A stretch of 64,000 nucleotides of DNA from Diogma glabrata (Eukaryota > Arthropoda > Insecta > Diptera > Cylindrotomidae), in NCBI GenBank assembly GCA_963693315.1, contig OY856186.1:377335597-377399596 (forward strand), given 5' to 3'. Numbering within the stretch: position 1 is the first letter of the stretch; each line of letters begins with the position of its first letter. The position numbers were made by a program, and so were the translations under genes. The notes under the pieces are model-generated. The model was not told the DNA's origin and ran no database searches. It worked only from the letters and a program-made list of their open reading frames with translations. Below are positions 46,145-58,744 of the stretch, piece by piece.

Positions 46145-46965
46145 TGAGACCTTGTTGCTAATAAAAAAGGTTTCCCCTTTACTTCAAATTCCTTTACTAG
46201 TACTTCTGAAGGCCAAGCAGACGATTCAATTATTGATTGTATACTGGAAGCAGGCACGTTGAATTTAAATGAAGAATAATCTAAACCCATTTGTCTATTT
46301 TTCGCACCAATGTCTTTGTAGCACTGATCAACACGAACAAGTAATCTTTCATTTAAAAATTTAGTTACTTCTTCAACTGTAACTTCCGCATTCAATCGTG
46401 ATATGAAAATCCATTTAGTAGATTCGTTTAAAATCGGCACTTCATTGTTGTTATCTATTTGTTTTTTATGATCGGAAGCTTCACTATTATTTCTTATTAC
46501 TGAAGAATGATTATCACCATTCTTTAGGAAAACGTCATCATCAGACGCTAAGTTTTTTGTTAACGATCTCGTAAACATTCTTGACACAGAGGGTTGAGTT
46601 GTGCATGGAAGGGGTTGAGCATTGAGATCTGAATTAGTCAACCGAACATTTGATTCAGATGATGTAGCAGATAACATTGATTTCTCTGTTAGCATGCTAG
46701 CTATTTTGTCCAATTTCAAACTAATCTCTGAGACTTGCAGCTGCAATTTGGATAACACAGTTGTGTGACATGAGATCTCTTCATCACATTTATCGCAGAA
46801 CCAGTAAACTGATTTTAAATTTAAGAAACTAGCCTTAAATGTTGAGTTGGATTTCGCCTTAACACCAGCGCAAGTGTAGTGAACAACCTTATCACAGCTG
46901 CCTTTGCAACTAAAAAAATCATCAAATATGACAGCATTACAAATACAGCAATCCTTATGCAACAT
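46129..46965 (-). CDS. LINE-B2 ORF1 protein with PHD-like zinc finger
   Basis: Intact 278-codon frame. Residues about 6-60 contain CCICNA, CKGSCDKVVHYTC and WFCDKCDEE, a C4HC3-like PHD finger pattern. A short coiled-coil-like stretch (about 75-95) and a polar linker follow. A C-terminal fold with WIFISRLNAEVTVEEV, SSFKFNVP and WPSEVLVKEF matches LINE-B1 ORF1. ORF1 proteins of this kind bind the element RNA; a PHD finger in ORF1 is known in some CR1/L2-like families. ORF2 starts inside its last codons. Confidence 0.82.
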   Translation of the reverse strand: MLHKDCCICNAVIFDDFFSCKGSCDKVVHYTCAGVKAKSNSTFKASFLNLKSVYWFCDKCDEEISCHTTVLSKLQLQVSEISLKLDKIASMLTEKSMLSATSSESNVRLTNSDLNAQPLPCTTQPSVSRMFTRSLTKNLASDDDVFLKNGDNHSSVIRNNSEASDHKKQIDNNNEVPILNESTKWIFISRLNAEVTVEEVTKFLNERLLVRVDQCYKDIGAKNRQMGLDYSSFKFNVPASSIQSIIESSAWPSEVLVKEFEVKGKPFLLATRSQCNRK

Positions 46966-47852
46966 TATTTAAATAGAGGTCAATGCTATATTTTGATTAA
47001 ATGTTACTGTTTTTACTTATTGAAAATGAGCAGGTTAATAACCTTATACAATCCAAATTTATTATTAACTAACTTTAATTGTTTTATTATTTATTTAGTG
47101 TTATATTTCACCCATTTATTTTCATTTATTTTATTTATATATTAAAATGCCTATTCTTGTATTCAATGTAAATTCTCACAATGTGAATAATTGGTGATTT
47201 CAGTTCACCACTCTTTTAACCCATGAAGTAGTGGACCACCCTAAAATGCATGACTACATATGACTGCAAACTTAAACAAAATCAAAACCTATTTAAATTT
47301 ATTTGGTAAACGACCGATATCAATAAAATATATGTTATTCCATTTAATAATAAAAGCAGATTCCAAAAATGTAAAATTTTGTAACTAACCTATGACAACA
47401 AAAAAAAATCCATAACCCAAATATGAAATACATATTCTCCCAAAAAAACTAAAAGAAATATTAAATATTATTTGACCTTGTCTACTTAAAAATAATGTAC
47501 ATACACAATATTTTGTCATTCAATCATAAAACCTTGACCATATTTTTAGAAAACACCAATATTATGAACATTTAAAGAGAGGATATTGATGTATACATTC
47601 ACACATGCATAAACGTACTTTTCCGTAGATTTTATAAAAAAATTCAGTGTGCGTCATCTCGGCATTTTGGAAAAATTTTAGTGCCATATATATGACATGA
47701 TAATCGGATCAGAGGCCAAAATTGCAATAGGTAGATTTTTTTACATTCACTTACTATTGTAAACATATTTCACATAAATTGTTGCTTGTTATTCTTCAAC
47801 CTCTAAAATCAAACGTTTTAGGTAGATTTCATATAAAAATCTACCTATTGTA

Positions 47853-50005
47853 ACGTGCTTCATCTCGGAATTTCGGAAAAATTTTGGTGCCAAACGACTA
47901 TATATGATAAGCGGAGACGGAAAATCAAAATGAAAAAAAAATTTATATATATATATATATATATATATAACGATATGAGGTATAACAGAATTATCCGGCA
48001 CTCTCACGGTCGCACTTTTCGACCTACACCAAAAATATTATGTGTGTATATTACGGCAAACAATCTCTTGGACAAGTTCGCGAACTGGCCATATCGGGGT
48101 ACCATTTAAGCGGCTAGAGCCTTAAAAGTCGAATAATCTAAGACGTTATAACTTCCGTTTGAATCATAATGGTTAAATAAAATTGATAAATATTAAATAT
48201 TTAAACTATTTTTTATCATTTTTTGCAAAATGAAAACCTCAGCGCAAAAGGTTCCTGAAAAATCAGCTGTTTTAAAAATGTACTGAACTTTGTTGTCCTC
48301 GATATAGATGAAAATAACCAAGCTTACAAATGAAAACCTTCCAAAACATAAATACGTAAATAAATCTATCCAAAACTTAAAAAATAAATTGTTTAAGTTC
48401 AGAGGTTGAGACCCTGGGTCGGTTAAAACAAAAACAAACGCAAACGTCCATGTCTTCATCATTTTTGAGTTTCTTTTGCTTAAACTCATATTTTCTTTTA
48501 GATTAACTTTTGAACTATAATCTCAGAAATTTTCAGCTTTCTATCCCTAGAGGCTCTAATTTTATAAGCTTAAACAAAAAACCTTTTACATATCTTACAA
48601 AGCCTAATATATGTGAAAATTAAAACAATGAAAATTTATATAAAATTAATATTGAATTTTGTTTTAGTTTTGTTGACATTTACTTGCAAATACTATTCGA
48701 ACAAATTGATAGACCTTTGTGCGATAGGCGTTCAAAAGGATCTATATATGAAAAACATTTTAGGGAGCTATTATATAATTTACCAACCGAATAATTAGTT
48801 AGTGTTAATTAAACAGTAAAATTAAGCATGTAAATTCCTATAAAAATAACAGATATATATAAACTTTAATAAAACATGTGTTAATATCACACAGCGTTTA
48901 AAAAAATTCATATTTAATAACATAAAACCATAATGATCACCCCCAAATCTAATTAACCAAATTTTTGTTCTTCATGGTTATTTAGATATTGTATATATAA
49001 AAGAAAAATTGCGAAGATTGCATTTGTATGCAATTTTTCAATTTATTTGTATTGTTTTTATTTTGAATTTTTGTTTTGTATTCAAATTGCATATAGAACC
49101 AATTACATATGTTATTAGGAATTTTGTTTTGTTTTTGAAAAATTAAACGATTATGTGGGTGATTTGGGAAACTATTTTATATGTATTTCGGAAACGATCT
49201 TGGTATTGTATAACAATAGTAACTAAATAAAACAATGCGCGTATGGAAAATGTTTAATAGGTGATGAAAATTTTAATATGTATATATGTATGGCGTTGCG
49301 TTAGATGTATAATTGCGAAGATTGCATTTGTATGCAATTTTTCAATTTATTTGTATTGTTTTTATTTTGAATTTTTGTTTTGTATTCAAATTGCATATAG
49401 AACCAATTACATATGTTATTATAGGAATTTTGTTTTGTTTTACGTAGATTTCATATATTAGGTAGATTTCATATATGCCAAACGACTATATATGTAAAGC
49501 GGAGACGGAAAAACAAAAAAAAAATTATACATATAGGTATAACGGAATTTAGCGGCACTCTCACGGTCGCATTTTTCGACCTAGACCAAAATTTTTTTCT
49601 GAGCGTATTGCGGCAAACAATTTCTTGGATAAGTTCGACAACTGGCCATATTCGGGTACAGGTTAAGAGTCTAGAGCCTTGAAACTGTCAAAAACAAAGC
49701 GTTATAACGGCCGTTTGGGGCAAATTATGTAAACAAATTTATAAATATTAATTATTTGAACATATTTCTATCATTTTTTAAAAAGCCAGATATCTGCAAT
49801 AAAAGGTTCTTTAGCTATCTGCAATAAACTGTGTGAAGTACAACGGCTTTTTGCGGCACTTTCACGGTCGCATTTTTTCACTTACGCTAAAAATATTTTC
49901 TGGGTATGTTGCGGCAAACAGTTTCCTGAATATGTTTGACAATTGGCCATATCGGGGTACAGGTACAGGCTTAGAGCCCAAAAACTGTATAAAATAATGT
50001 TTATT
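47853..50005 (+). repeat. Three diverged direct modules inside the insert
   Basis: Module copies at about 47853-48250, 49478-49815 and 49838-50005 share GACTATATATG, GCGGAGACGGAAAA, CGGCACTCTCACGGTCGC, TTGCGGCAAACA, CAACTGGCCATAT and TAGAGCC. The third is shortened at both ends. Confidence 0.75.
49010..49441 (+). repeat. 130-bp direct repeat, 303 bp apart
   Basis: The block starting TTGCGAAGATTGCATTTGTA at 49010-49135 recurs at 49313-49441 with almost no change (an extra TA near the end). The closeness of the match implies a recent duplication within the insert. Confidence 0.85.
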
Positions 50006-50524
50006 TTTAAAGTTTGTTTAATACTTCTGTTTTTAATTAGTGTTTTTTATAAAGTAATCTGATAAATCCGATTCTAATTGCACACATAACTGTCTGATCC
50101 CGAAATCTACCTATTTCTAGCGGATATACCTGCCGCTCGGACTTTTTTTTTTCAGATCGTTTGGATTTTCATCAAAAATGTTTGATGAAAATTTTGAGTT
50201 TTTATTTAACGGAATTAAAGAATTGTTGGAATTTTGACTAACGGGTTTGTTAGAATATATAGGTCTGGATTGTTTGTTACATAACCAGAAGAATTGTTTA
50301 AGTTTGTGTTTGAAGATAACGGTTTGGTTTTGAGTTTTTTATGGGGAAAAACTGTATCAGGTCGGTAAAAAGGTGTTTCACCCATTTATTTTAGATATCG
50401 ATTCCCGATTTAGATATTGATTCCATTGTCTCTCACATCGAATTGAATTCGATCGTATATTGCAGATTACACGAATAATCATTATTTTGGCTTAAAATTA
50501 TTAAATATATTTACACAATTACAA

Positions 50525-50603
50525 GTCTGACGTGATGGTGAGCGTTAAGGCGACACAGTAATATTCGTTTGCTATTTTTAGCTTAGCATGGGTTCAAATC
50601 CTG
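50525..50603 (+). pseudogene. tRNA-Ser-like sequence in right arm
   Basis: GATGGTGAGCGTTAAGGCG resembles the D-arm/A-box of tRNA-Ser (GGCCGAGTGGTTAAGGCG). 38 bases on, GGGTTCAAATCCTG is a perfect B-box (GGTTCRANTCC) and a TTTTTTT pol III-type terminator follows. Acceptor stem pairing is not visible, so this is not a working tRNA. It looks like the promoter head of a tRNA-derived repeat. Confidence 0.5.
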
Positions 50604-50840
50604 TTTTTTTATGTCTTTTTTTTATTTTTACATTTCATATAATATTTGGTAATTTAGTCATTTGGTTTAAAAGTTAGAAGATGGTAGATGGTAATTTTAA
50701 CGAGTTCTGCATAACGTTTGCTATTATGACCATTATATGCATTCTTAATGAAATAAAAAAATGTAAAGATGAGCAACACTGAATAGGAGGTTTTACATAA
50801 ATTTCATTGAGTTAAATAACCATATAATATGTTAATGTAC

Positions 50841-51566
<726 letters not shown>

Positions 51567-53226
51567 TCTTGTTGTGTTTACGGAAGATTGAAAATTAATT
51601 AATCAGTAATAGGACTTTGTGAGGTTACTTTAAATGAACAGTATCTTCATTCAACTCAACTTTTTTTTGAGTTTATTTCTGATAAAGATGCAAACAGGCC
51701 AATACCTTGTAAAAGTGGATCTTGTTCTAACGGTAAATCATTAACATTTTATTTTAACAACTTTAACTATATTTTAATTTAGACATATATTTGAATACAA
51801 TTCAATAAAAAAATGTTGGCATATTTAATGTTTTAAGAACCGTTGATTATTGATACCTAATTTTAACTGATTCACAAATAATATGTATTTTTATAATAGG
51901 AGTTTAAAATAAAACCAATAAACAAATATTGCGAAGCTGATGCATAGGCTAACTTTACCACAGCTCTGGAAACAAAATGTTCTGGATATATAGTGAGCTA
52001 ATACCCATCAAATACTTCAATTAGTGACCGATGTTATAGCGTATTCGCGTAGTTCTAATTATAAAAACATTTAAGAAAGCTGTAGTAACCCAACAGAACT
52101 AAATCTTGTTGTACGAATAGAAAACAAAAAAAATTTGCCGGTAGCGCAAGCGACAAACCGCTATACTCTAAGCATATATACCATGTTTATTTAAAATCAA
52201 TTGTCAGGAACTGATGTTATTGAAGTTTGAAATAAATAGGTCCGAGCGGAGACGCTCCATCACTTATCCCAATCCTGTCCAAAAACTAATCAGTTTTTTG
52301 TCATGCAAATTTACATCTTTTATCAAAGTATCATCAAAATCGATTAAGGAACAAACTCTGTTTGCTCCCAACAAACTTTAAAAACACAGTGTGAAAAGTC
52401 AGCAGTTGTATGGTGGACCCACACACCTTTGATCAATGTGTCCCAAAGGTTGATCATTATCTTCTCACACTAATTGAGTCCTTTTTCATAAGTTTCATCA
52501 TAATCAAATCACTCATTATTGCAGACTACTATACAGCCTCATCAAGACACTGAAAAAAATGCAAACAAAAATGTTTTACCGCAAGTGAAAAACCGGCAGT
52601 TGTGATGTAGAACTGTTTTGAACCATACTAAATGCTTATGTACCAAGTTTCATCCAATTCGATTATCAGATACAGATGTTATTGAGCTTTAAAAAAAACA
52701 AGTGCTCGGTGGACCCCCCACCACTTTGTTCAATATCACTCAAAAACTAATCAACTCCTTGTCATACATATTTGCATCTTTTTCCAAAGATGCAAAAAAA
52801 TCAAAATTCATACACGAACGAAGATTGTATGCTCCTAACAAACATAAAAAACATGTTGGAAAAAACACCTGTTGTATGGAAGACCCACCAACCTTTTATC
52901 CAATATATTCCAAAAGCTGATAAAATCTTTCTCATGTTACTTAAAAGTTTTTACCAACGTTTCATGAAAATCGATTGATATAATTGTAGGCTACAGTAGG
53001 GATAAACACATTAAAAAAAACTTTTTATCCGGAAGGGACAAACCGTATATACCAAATTTCAATAAGATCGAAAGCCGGGATTAGAAGTTATTGAAGATTT
53101 AAACTTAGAGGTGTTCGGCAGACACCTCGCCATTTTGAAATGAATCCAGATCTTTTTTCAAGTGAACCTGGATCATTTGCCAACGTTTCATCAAGATCCT
53201 ATGCAGGAATGTCAAACATCCTAATT

Positions 53227-53234
53227 ACATCCCT

Positions 53235-53239
<5 letters not shown>
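53227..53239. repeat. LINE-C target word, first copy
   Basis: ACATCCCTTGCAT left of LINE-C copy 1. It recurs at 59043-59055 between the two LINE-C copies, and once in reverse complement at 34005-34017 in the uninterrupted left arm. Confidence 0.88.
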
Positions 53240-53265
<26 letters not shown>

Positions 53266-53546
53266 TTTATGGCTTAGCTCCTTCATTGGAGCCATATCGC
53301 CGATCAATTGCAATTTACAAATTAATTACAAATTTATAAAAATACATAAATAGAAAAATACATAAAATGTGAATCTCCAAAAAAATAAATAAATAATACG
53401 TAAAAATAATAATTAATATGAATCACAAAAGGATATACCAAAAAGAAAGAAGCATAGTAAAATGTTAAAAAATTTCTTTTCAACATAAATAAAACTTGTC
53501 CATTCACACAAATTCTCATTCTTAGATCGACTCATTCACACCACTT

Positions 53547-56500
53547 TCACACTTCTATTCCACTCATTCTGATAAACTCATACACATCTTTAATTCCCAT
53601 TCTATCTAATTTTAAGATTTCATTCAATCGTCTTCCACTCAAGAGGGTATTGAATTGCGATCTGATCTGGTCGTACTTAGGGCACACCAGAATCAAATGC
53701 TCAATATCCTCCACCACACAACATCTTTCACACAAATTATTTCCATTCAGACGACGTTGTTCAAAATTCCTTCCAATTGCCATGGTTCATTCGTATTCTT
53801 TCAATCGTTCTTATCATTCTAGTACTTCCCTTGAGGCCCTTATAATAAGGTTTTCTCAAAGGAATACTCACTAGCTCTCTGTACTTTTGGCCTTTCACTT
53901 GACTTTTACTCTCATATTCACACTCCCATTTATGCCAGATCCTTTGCTGAAACATCCTAAGTACATCCCTTGCATCCTTCCTTTCATACACAATGGCTTG
54001 CTCATTCATGCTTCCCCTTTTCGCTAACGTATCGGCCCTTTCATTCCCAGTGATCAGACAATGCGATGGTATCCATTGAATGGACACCTCACACTGATTT
54101 CCTTTCACTAGCCCATATATCATGTCCACATACACATTGCCTTGGCTACCACCTCCATTTTGTAGCAAGATCATTCCACTCTTGGAATCGGAGAATATTA
54201 CTATCCTCCTTTTCCTCTCATTTATTCCCAACTTGATACCTTCATACATCCCAATCAACTCAGCATTCATTATACAGATGCTGTTTTCCAGTTTCACAGA
54301 ACTCTCATAGTCAATCACAGGCCCGAACACTCCAATTCCACATCCATATTCATTTACACTAGCATCTGTATAAACAGCGAAATATGCATGATACGTCATT
54401 TTCACACTCAACCACAGTCTTTTAACTATGGTTTCATTCATTTCATTCTTACTAAGTTTCCCAAATTCCAAACACACTACAAGGTTAGCAGGCTTCACCC
54501 CCCGGCCAATGTTTCCAATTGAAGAAAACTCGTTTAAGTTTTCGCTCAAAATGGAGGCCTTATAGGTTTTCTTAAAAGGGGGTTGACTCTGTAACCTTGT
54601 CAACATTTCCTCAATTAGTTGATTTTGGTTCGTCTTCATTCTCACTATCTCACGTACTGTGATCCACTCTCTCTTAAAATCAAGAGGTGAATCACCAACT
54701 TCCGAATAAAGACAGTGGATTGGAGTCGAATTTATCGCCCCCAATACCACTCTCACACATTCATTCTCGACTTTCATCAACTTACGAAAACCAACTACAG
54801 AACCATCACCATACACTCCTATTCCATACGCAACTTTTGTGGAAACTAAAGCCTTTCGTAACATGTCAGTCACACCAGGGTGAGCTCCCCATTTCGGTTT
54901 GCTCACTCTTTTGATCACATTCAATCTCTTCTTGCACTCATCGGCCAGAAACTCCATGTGTTTCTTAAAGTTCATGTGCCGATCGATCCAAATACCCAAA
55001 TACTTAACTACATTCACTTGTTCAATTCTATCATTCTCCACTCTAATATCTAACACTCTTTGTGGTCCCATTCGAAATTTCATACAATTACATTTGCTCA
55101 CATTCACTCTAAGGTTTAAGCTCTTAAGCTTCAGCACAACCTGATTTACACCATACTGTGCTCGCTGAATCGCTTCGTCAGGAGATCTACCTTTCGCAAC
55201 GATAACGATATCATCTGCAAACTGCAGGATGATTAGATCGCTATCGCTGATCTGGTGTATCTCCCGCGTATAAAGATTGAAGAGAGTCGGTGAAATTTTG
55301 CTACCTTGCGGCAGTCCTAAATTCACCTCCTCACTCAATCTAAAAGTTTTCCCATTCAAAACTATTCTCCTTTCACTAATAAACGCATATATCCATTCAA
55401 TCCATTTCTTCGGAAACCCCAAGTCTGTAAGAACTTGGCTCAACTTCCTCGGAACCACATAGTCATAAGCCCTCTGAACATCCAAAAATACCGCTACAAT
55501 CTTTCTGTTATCCTTTCTCACTTCCCATACAAACTTTTCCACACACTCTACTGCAGAGTGGTTCTTTCTGAAACCATACGTAGTTTCTGGCAACAAGTTA
55601 TTCTCATTCACAAATCTATCAATCCTTCCTTTCAGCATACCATTCACCAATTTCATCAAAACATTCAACATACATATACCCCTATAACTTGATGCCAATT
55701 CAGGATCTTTGTCCTTCTTAAGTATTGGAACCACTCTGCTTTCTTTCCATTTATCTGGTATTTCGTTTTCCATCCATGCATTATTGAGCACAGAAAACAA
55801 ATTTTGTTTTGCTTCCGTGCCCAATTTCTGAATCATTCTATAACTCACTCTGTTTGTTCCTGGGGTAGTAGACTTAGAGTTGTCTAATACCTCCATGAAC
55901 TCACTCCATTCAAAAGGGCCACTCATATCATCACTTTCACATCCATGATCATTCTGGAGAATCTCATTCAAGCTGTTATCCACGTTACCCATCATTCTTA
56001 TAAATTCAATCCCTTTTTCACGGTCATCCAACACCACATTCCTTCCACCAACTTTCATTCCTCTCACTCTATTGAACTTTTGCCATACATCCCGTGTAGT
56101 CGTCCTATGTGTCATTTCTGACACATAATTACGCCAACACTTCCTTTTCGCACTACGAATGGCCTTCTTTAACTTTGCTGTCATTCTAGACAGAGTTATT
56201 CTGTTTTCGGTGCAAATGCACCGGTTAAAATTGCGTAAAGCCATCCGTTTCTTTTCATACCAGTACTGGATCTCATTATTCCACCAAGCTTTCACTCGAA
56301 TATCTTTCATATCAACCGTTTTGACGCATATTTCGTTCATTCTCTCTATTTCACACTCAAGTTGTTCCGCGTTAACGAAATCATTCACAGTGAGAATCTC
56401 ATCCATTCGTTCCACCCATTTCTTTTCATTCATTAATTCCCTTTTATCCCGATAGAGCCTGTTATCTCTTACATTCATTTCGATCATATAATGATCTCCA

Positions 56501-57153
56501 CCCAAATTCTCTTCACTAACATTCCAAGTGATCTCGGTAGCCAGGTCAATCGACACCAAAGAGATATCGATTGCACTAGCTATTCCACCCACTCTCGCTA
56601 ACCTAGTTGGTCTACCATCATTCAGATTAACCATTTCGCTATTCTGAATCAGGTCACTCAACCGGGTCCCTCTCGCACAGTTTCTCATACATCCCCACAT
56701 TCGCGCATGCGCATTCATATCTCCACCCATTATAAGATCACTTTTTCCTCTTGCCCATTCAAACAAACAATCAAGATCTCTCAAGGCACATTCTCTCTCT
56801 TCTGCATTCACAGCTGGGGGTACATACACACTCACAAGTAATAGATTTCTGTCCAAATTTTCTGTTTGTGCAGCAATAGCTTCCATAAACACAAAATTAG
56901 GCAAAAGAACACTGCGCAGTCGAATACTGGTTTTAGCTAGTATAGCAACTCCACCATATCCGTCACCTCTCGGTTTAGACAGAAATCTATAACCAGTCAT
57001 TCTAAACGTCTTATTTGCACGCTCCCATGTTTCACTTACAAGCACTACATCCAAACTGGTATTTGCCAGATAGTTCTGCAGCATATCACGCTTAGCGTAA
57101 ATGCTTTGAGAATTTATCTGGCCAATACTTAATCTTTCATTCGATCTACTCAT
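53547..57153 (-). pseudogene. LINE-C copy 1 ORF2, frameshifted near its end
   Basis: Same protein as the 1202-codon frame of copy 2, but a change at 53757-53765 shifts the frame. The first part (57153 to 53761, 1130 codons) has complete endonuclease, reverse transcriptase and RNase H domains. The last roughly 70 codons, with the C-terminal Cys/His cluster CERCCVV...HLILVC, continue in another frame (53783-53547). The lesion is nine bases that are the exact reverse complement of those in copy 2, with two further bases missing. Loss of the C-terminal zinc-like motif probably inactivates the copy. Confidence 0.9.
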
Positions 57154-57322
57154 TTATTTCTCCATTTATTCACTCATTCACTGGAATCGTGCCTACAAGT
57201 TTATTTAATATGAAAAAAGTATTTATAACGAAAGCAAATATCTTGTATCCTATAATTCTAATAGTTGGTAATAGTAAATACCAATAAACCAGAACTATAG
57301 GGGCAAAAGGCATAATAGCAGT

Positions 57323-58744
57323 TTACTCAACTACCATATCTAGGGTTTCCCCTAGAATTGCCCTTTCCGCTTCATTTAAATATATCCTTTTGGAAAAGGT
57401 TTTGGTATTAGGTTTATCTAAATTATTGCTAGCTAAATTAGTTTGACTGTTTAATTGTATTTGTTTATTTTCATTAGTATTTGTGTTGACTTGTTGCTGT
57501 GATGTTGTTGAATTACATGTTTTTGGTTTTGATGATAATACCGTTGGAGTTTCTTTAATAATTGGTTTTGAAGTTTGTTGTTGTGTTGGTTGTTCTGACT
57601 GAATGATTGGTTTCGATAGCATGTTTTGTTCTTGATGTACATTTATTGTTTTTTTATTTAACTGATTTTGTTCTTGTTGTTTAAGTGTAAGTAGTTGTTG
57701 TTGTACTAATTTACCTGAAGTAGTATTTTGTTTTAAATCTGAATTTTTTTGTTGATGATTTATTATCTGCGGCTCCCTTAAGCATTCGGCGTATTGATTT
57801 GTTCTATTTGTATATAAATTTGGTTGTGATTTTAAATAGATCTCTCTAGCCCGATGGTAAGTTACCCGTTCGCTGGTTCTGATGCAAGCAATAGCTTTCT
57901 CTCTATGAAAGACAGGACACTCTCTGCTACTACTCATATGCTCACCTGGACAATTTACACATTTAATTTTAACGCACTGCTCTGCATGTGCCTCTGCCTC
58001 TGCTTCAGCACATTTACCACAAATAGCATTCCTATTACATCGCATTTTCGAATGACCAAATCTTTGACAATTGAAACACCTAAGCGGGTTCGGAACGTAC
58101 ATCCTTACTTCGACGTTTAGAAATGCCACTCTAATTTCTTTTGGACGGTTAATTGTGCCAAAAGTCAAAATGTGCATTGGTGTTGGCTCCCGCTGTTGAT
58201 TAATCATTCTAGTAATTTTTTGTACTCTTGTGACCTTGTGCTTTTTAAGTCCCTCCAATATCTCTTCTTCAGACAAATATTTTATCTCCGGACAAAATAT
58301 TACTCCTTTAGATGAATTTAAATATTCGTGTTCTTTCACCTCTATAGGTATTATACCACCCAACATTTTGGATTTAAGAAGTGCACGACCTCCTTGCTCT
58401 TTACTTGTTAAAACAAGAAGATCACCACTCCTTAATCTCTGAACTTCTTTAATATACATGGTGATCATATCTAATCCCTTTGAAATGAAAAAAACCGACT
58501 CTTGATTGAATGTTTTGTTTTCTCCCAAATGTTTAATGATATAGTATTTTTCATCCTCTTCACTTTTACGACTGAATAAGTTGTTATTTTGAATACGCTC
58601 ACCACCATCCCTTTTCGTCCTCTTTCGATCATTAAGCCTTGGAAAATCTTCAAAATTTTGTAGAACCGAAAAACGGTTTGATAAATCTACGCCCTCCATC
58701 CTGCCACCAAGTGGCAGACTGCCTACGGCTTCACCAAAATTCAC
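57323..58744 (-). CDS. LINE-C copy 1 ORF1, zinc-knuckle RNA-binding protein
   Basis: Intact 473-codon frame from ATG 58744, 169 bp upstream of ORF2. The middle region (about residues 210-300) carries three Cys/His knuckles: CFNCQRFGHSKMRC, CGKCAEA...HAEQC and CVNCPGEHMSSSREC, as in Gag-like ORF1 proteins of I/jockey-group LINEs. The N-terminal half has the RRM-like region found before such knuckles (NRPKEIRVAFLNVEVRMYVP). The C-terminal half is a Gln/Asn/Thr-rich, low-complexity tail. Its role would be to coat and chaperone the element RNA. Confidence 0.9.
   Translation of the reverse strand: MNFGEAVGSLPLGGRMEGVDLSNRFSVLQNFEDFPRLNDRKRTKRDGGERIQNNNLFSRKSEEDEKYYIIKHLGENKTFNQESVFFISKGLDMITMYIKEVQRLRSGDLLVLTSKEQGGRALLKSKMLGGIIPIEVKEHEYLNSSKGVIFCPEIKYLSEEEILEGLKKHKVTRVQKITRMINQQREPTPMHILTFGTINRPKEIRVAFLNVEVRMYVPNPLRCFNCQRFGHSKMRCNRNAICGKCAEAEAEAHAEQCVKIKCVNCPGEHMSSSRECPVFHREKAIACIRTSERVTYHRAREIYLKSQPNLYTNRTNQYAECLREPQIINHQQKNSDLKQNTTSGKLVQQQLLTLKQQEQNQLNKKTINVHQEQNMLSKPIIQSEQPTQQQTSKPIIKETPTVLSSKPKTCNSTTSQQQVNTNTNENKQIQLNSQTNLASNNLDKPNTKTFSKRIYLNEAERAILGETLDMVVE

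Larger units (their letters stand above)
42949..47095 (-). mobile_element. LINE-B copy 2, two ORFs, near complete
   Basis: Reverse-strand LINE inserted into or against LINE-B1. The 3' terminus is an (ATAA)n-type simple tail (TTTATTTATTTATTTA at 42949-42967) instead of poly(A). A 3' UTR of about 200 bp is followed by ORF2 (one stop) and ORF1. At most about 130 bp of 5' leader remain before the palindrome arm begins. Endonuclease, RT and C-terminal motifs resemble the CR1/L2-jockey group; ORF1 has a PHD-like finger. Confidence 0.82.
47820..50141. mobile_element. 2.3-kb insert unique to the right palindrome arm, module-built
   Basis: The arm sequence is continuous in the left arm across this point (36901-36910), so the block is an insertion in a T run, without clear target duplication. 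One end is a 10-bp-stem hairpin, AGGTAGATTT...AAATCTACCT (47820-47846). Near the other is a GC-rich hairpin, AGCGG...CCGCT (50119-50137), whose reverse strand ends CTAG. The interior contains three diverged copies of a module with CGGCACTCTCACGGTCGCA and GCGGCAAACA, plus a 130-bp direct repeat. There is no convincing ORF. The hairpin plus CTAG suggests a Helitron-like non-autonomous element, tentatively. Confidence 0.6.

Noticed and set aside
47942..47968. Short TA tract in the insert as a regulatory site
   Set aside because: Simple microsatellite; no associated promoter features.
48193..48489. 98-codon reverse frame inside the 2.3-kb insert
   Set aside because: Not present in the repeated modules and no motif recognised; low-complexity hydrophobic composition.
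52702..52978. Two overlapping 70-codon frames identical to frames at 34266-34542
   Set aside because: Identity follows from the palindrome. The two frames overlap in different phases and the region is built of degenerate modules, so conservation is at DNA level only.
54122..56455. Several forward-strand frames of 60-100 codons opposite LINE-C ORF2
   Set aside because: Shadows of the reverse-strand coding sequence; repeated in copy 2 only because the DNA is the same.
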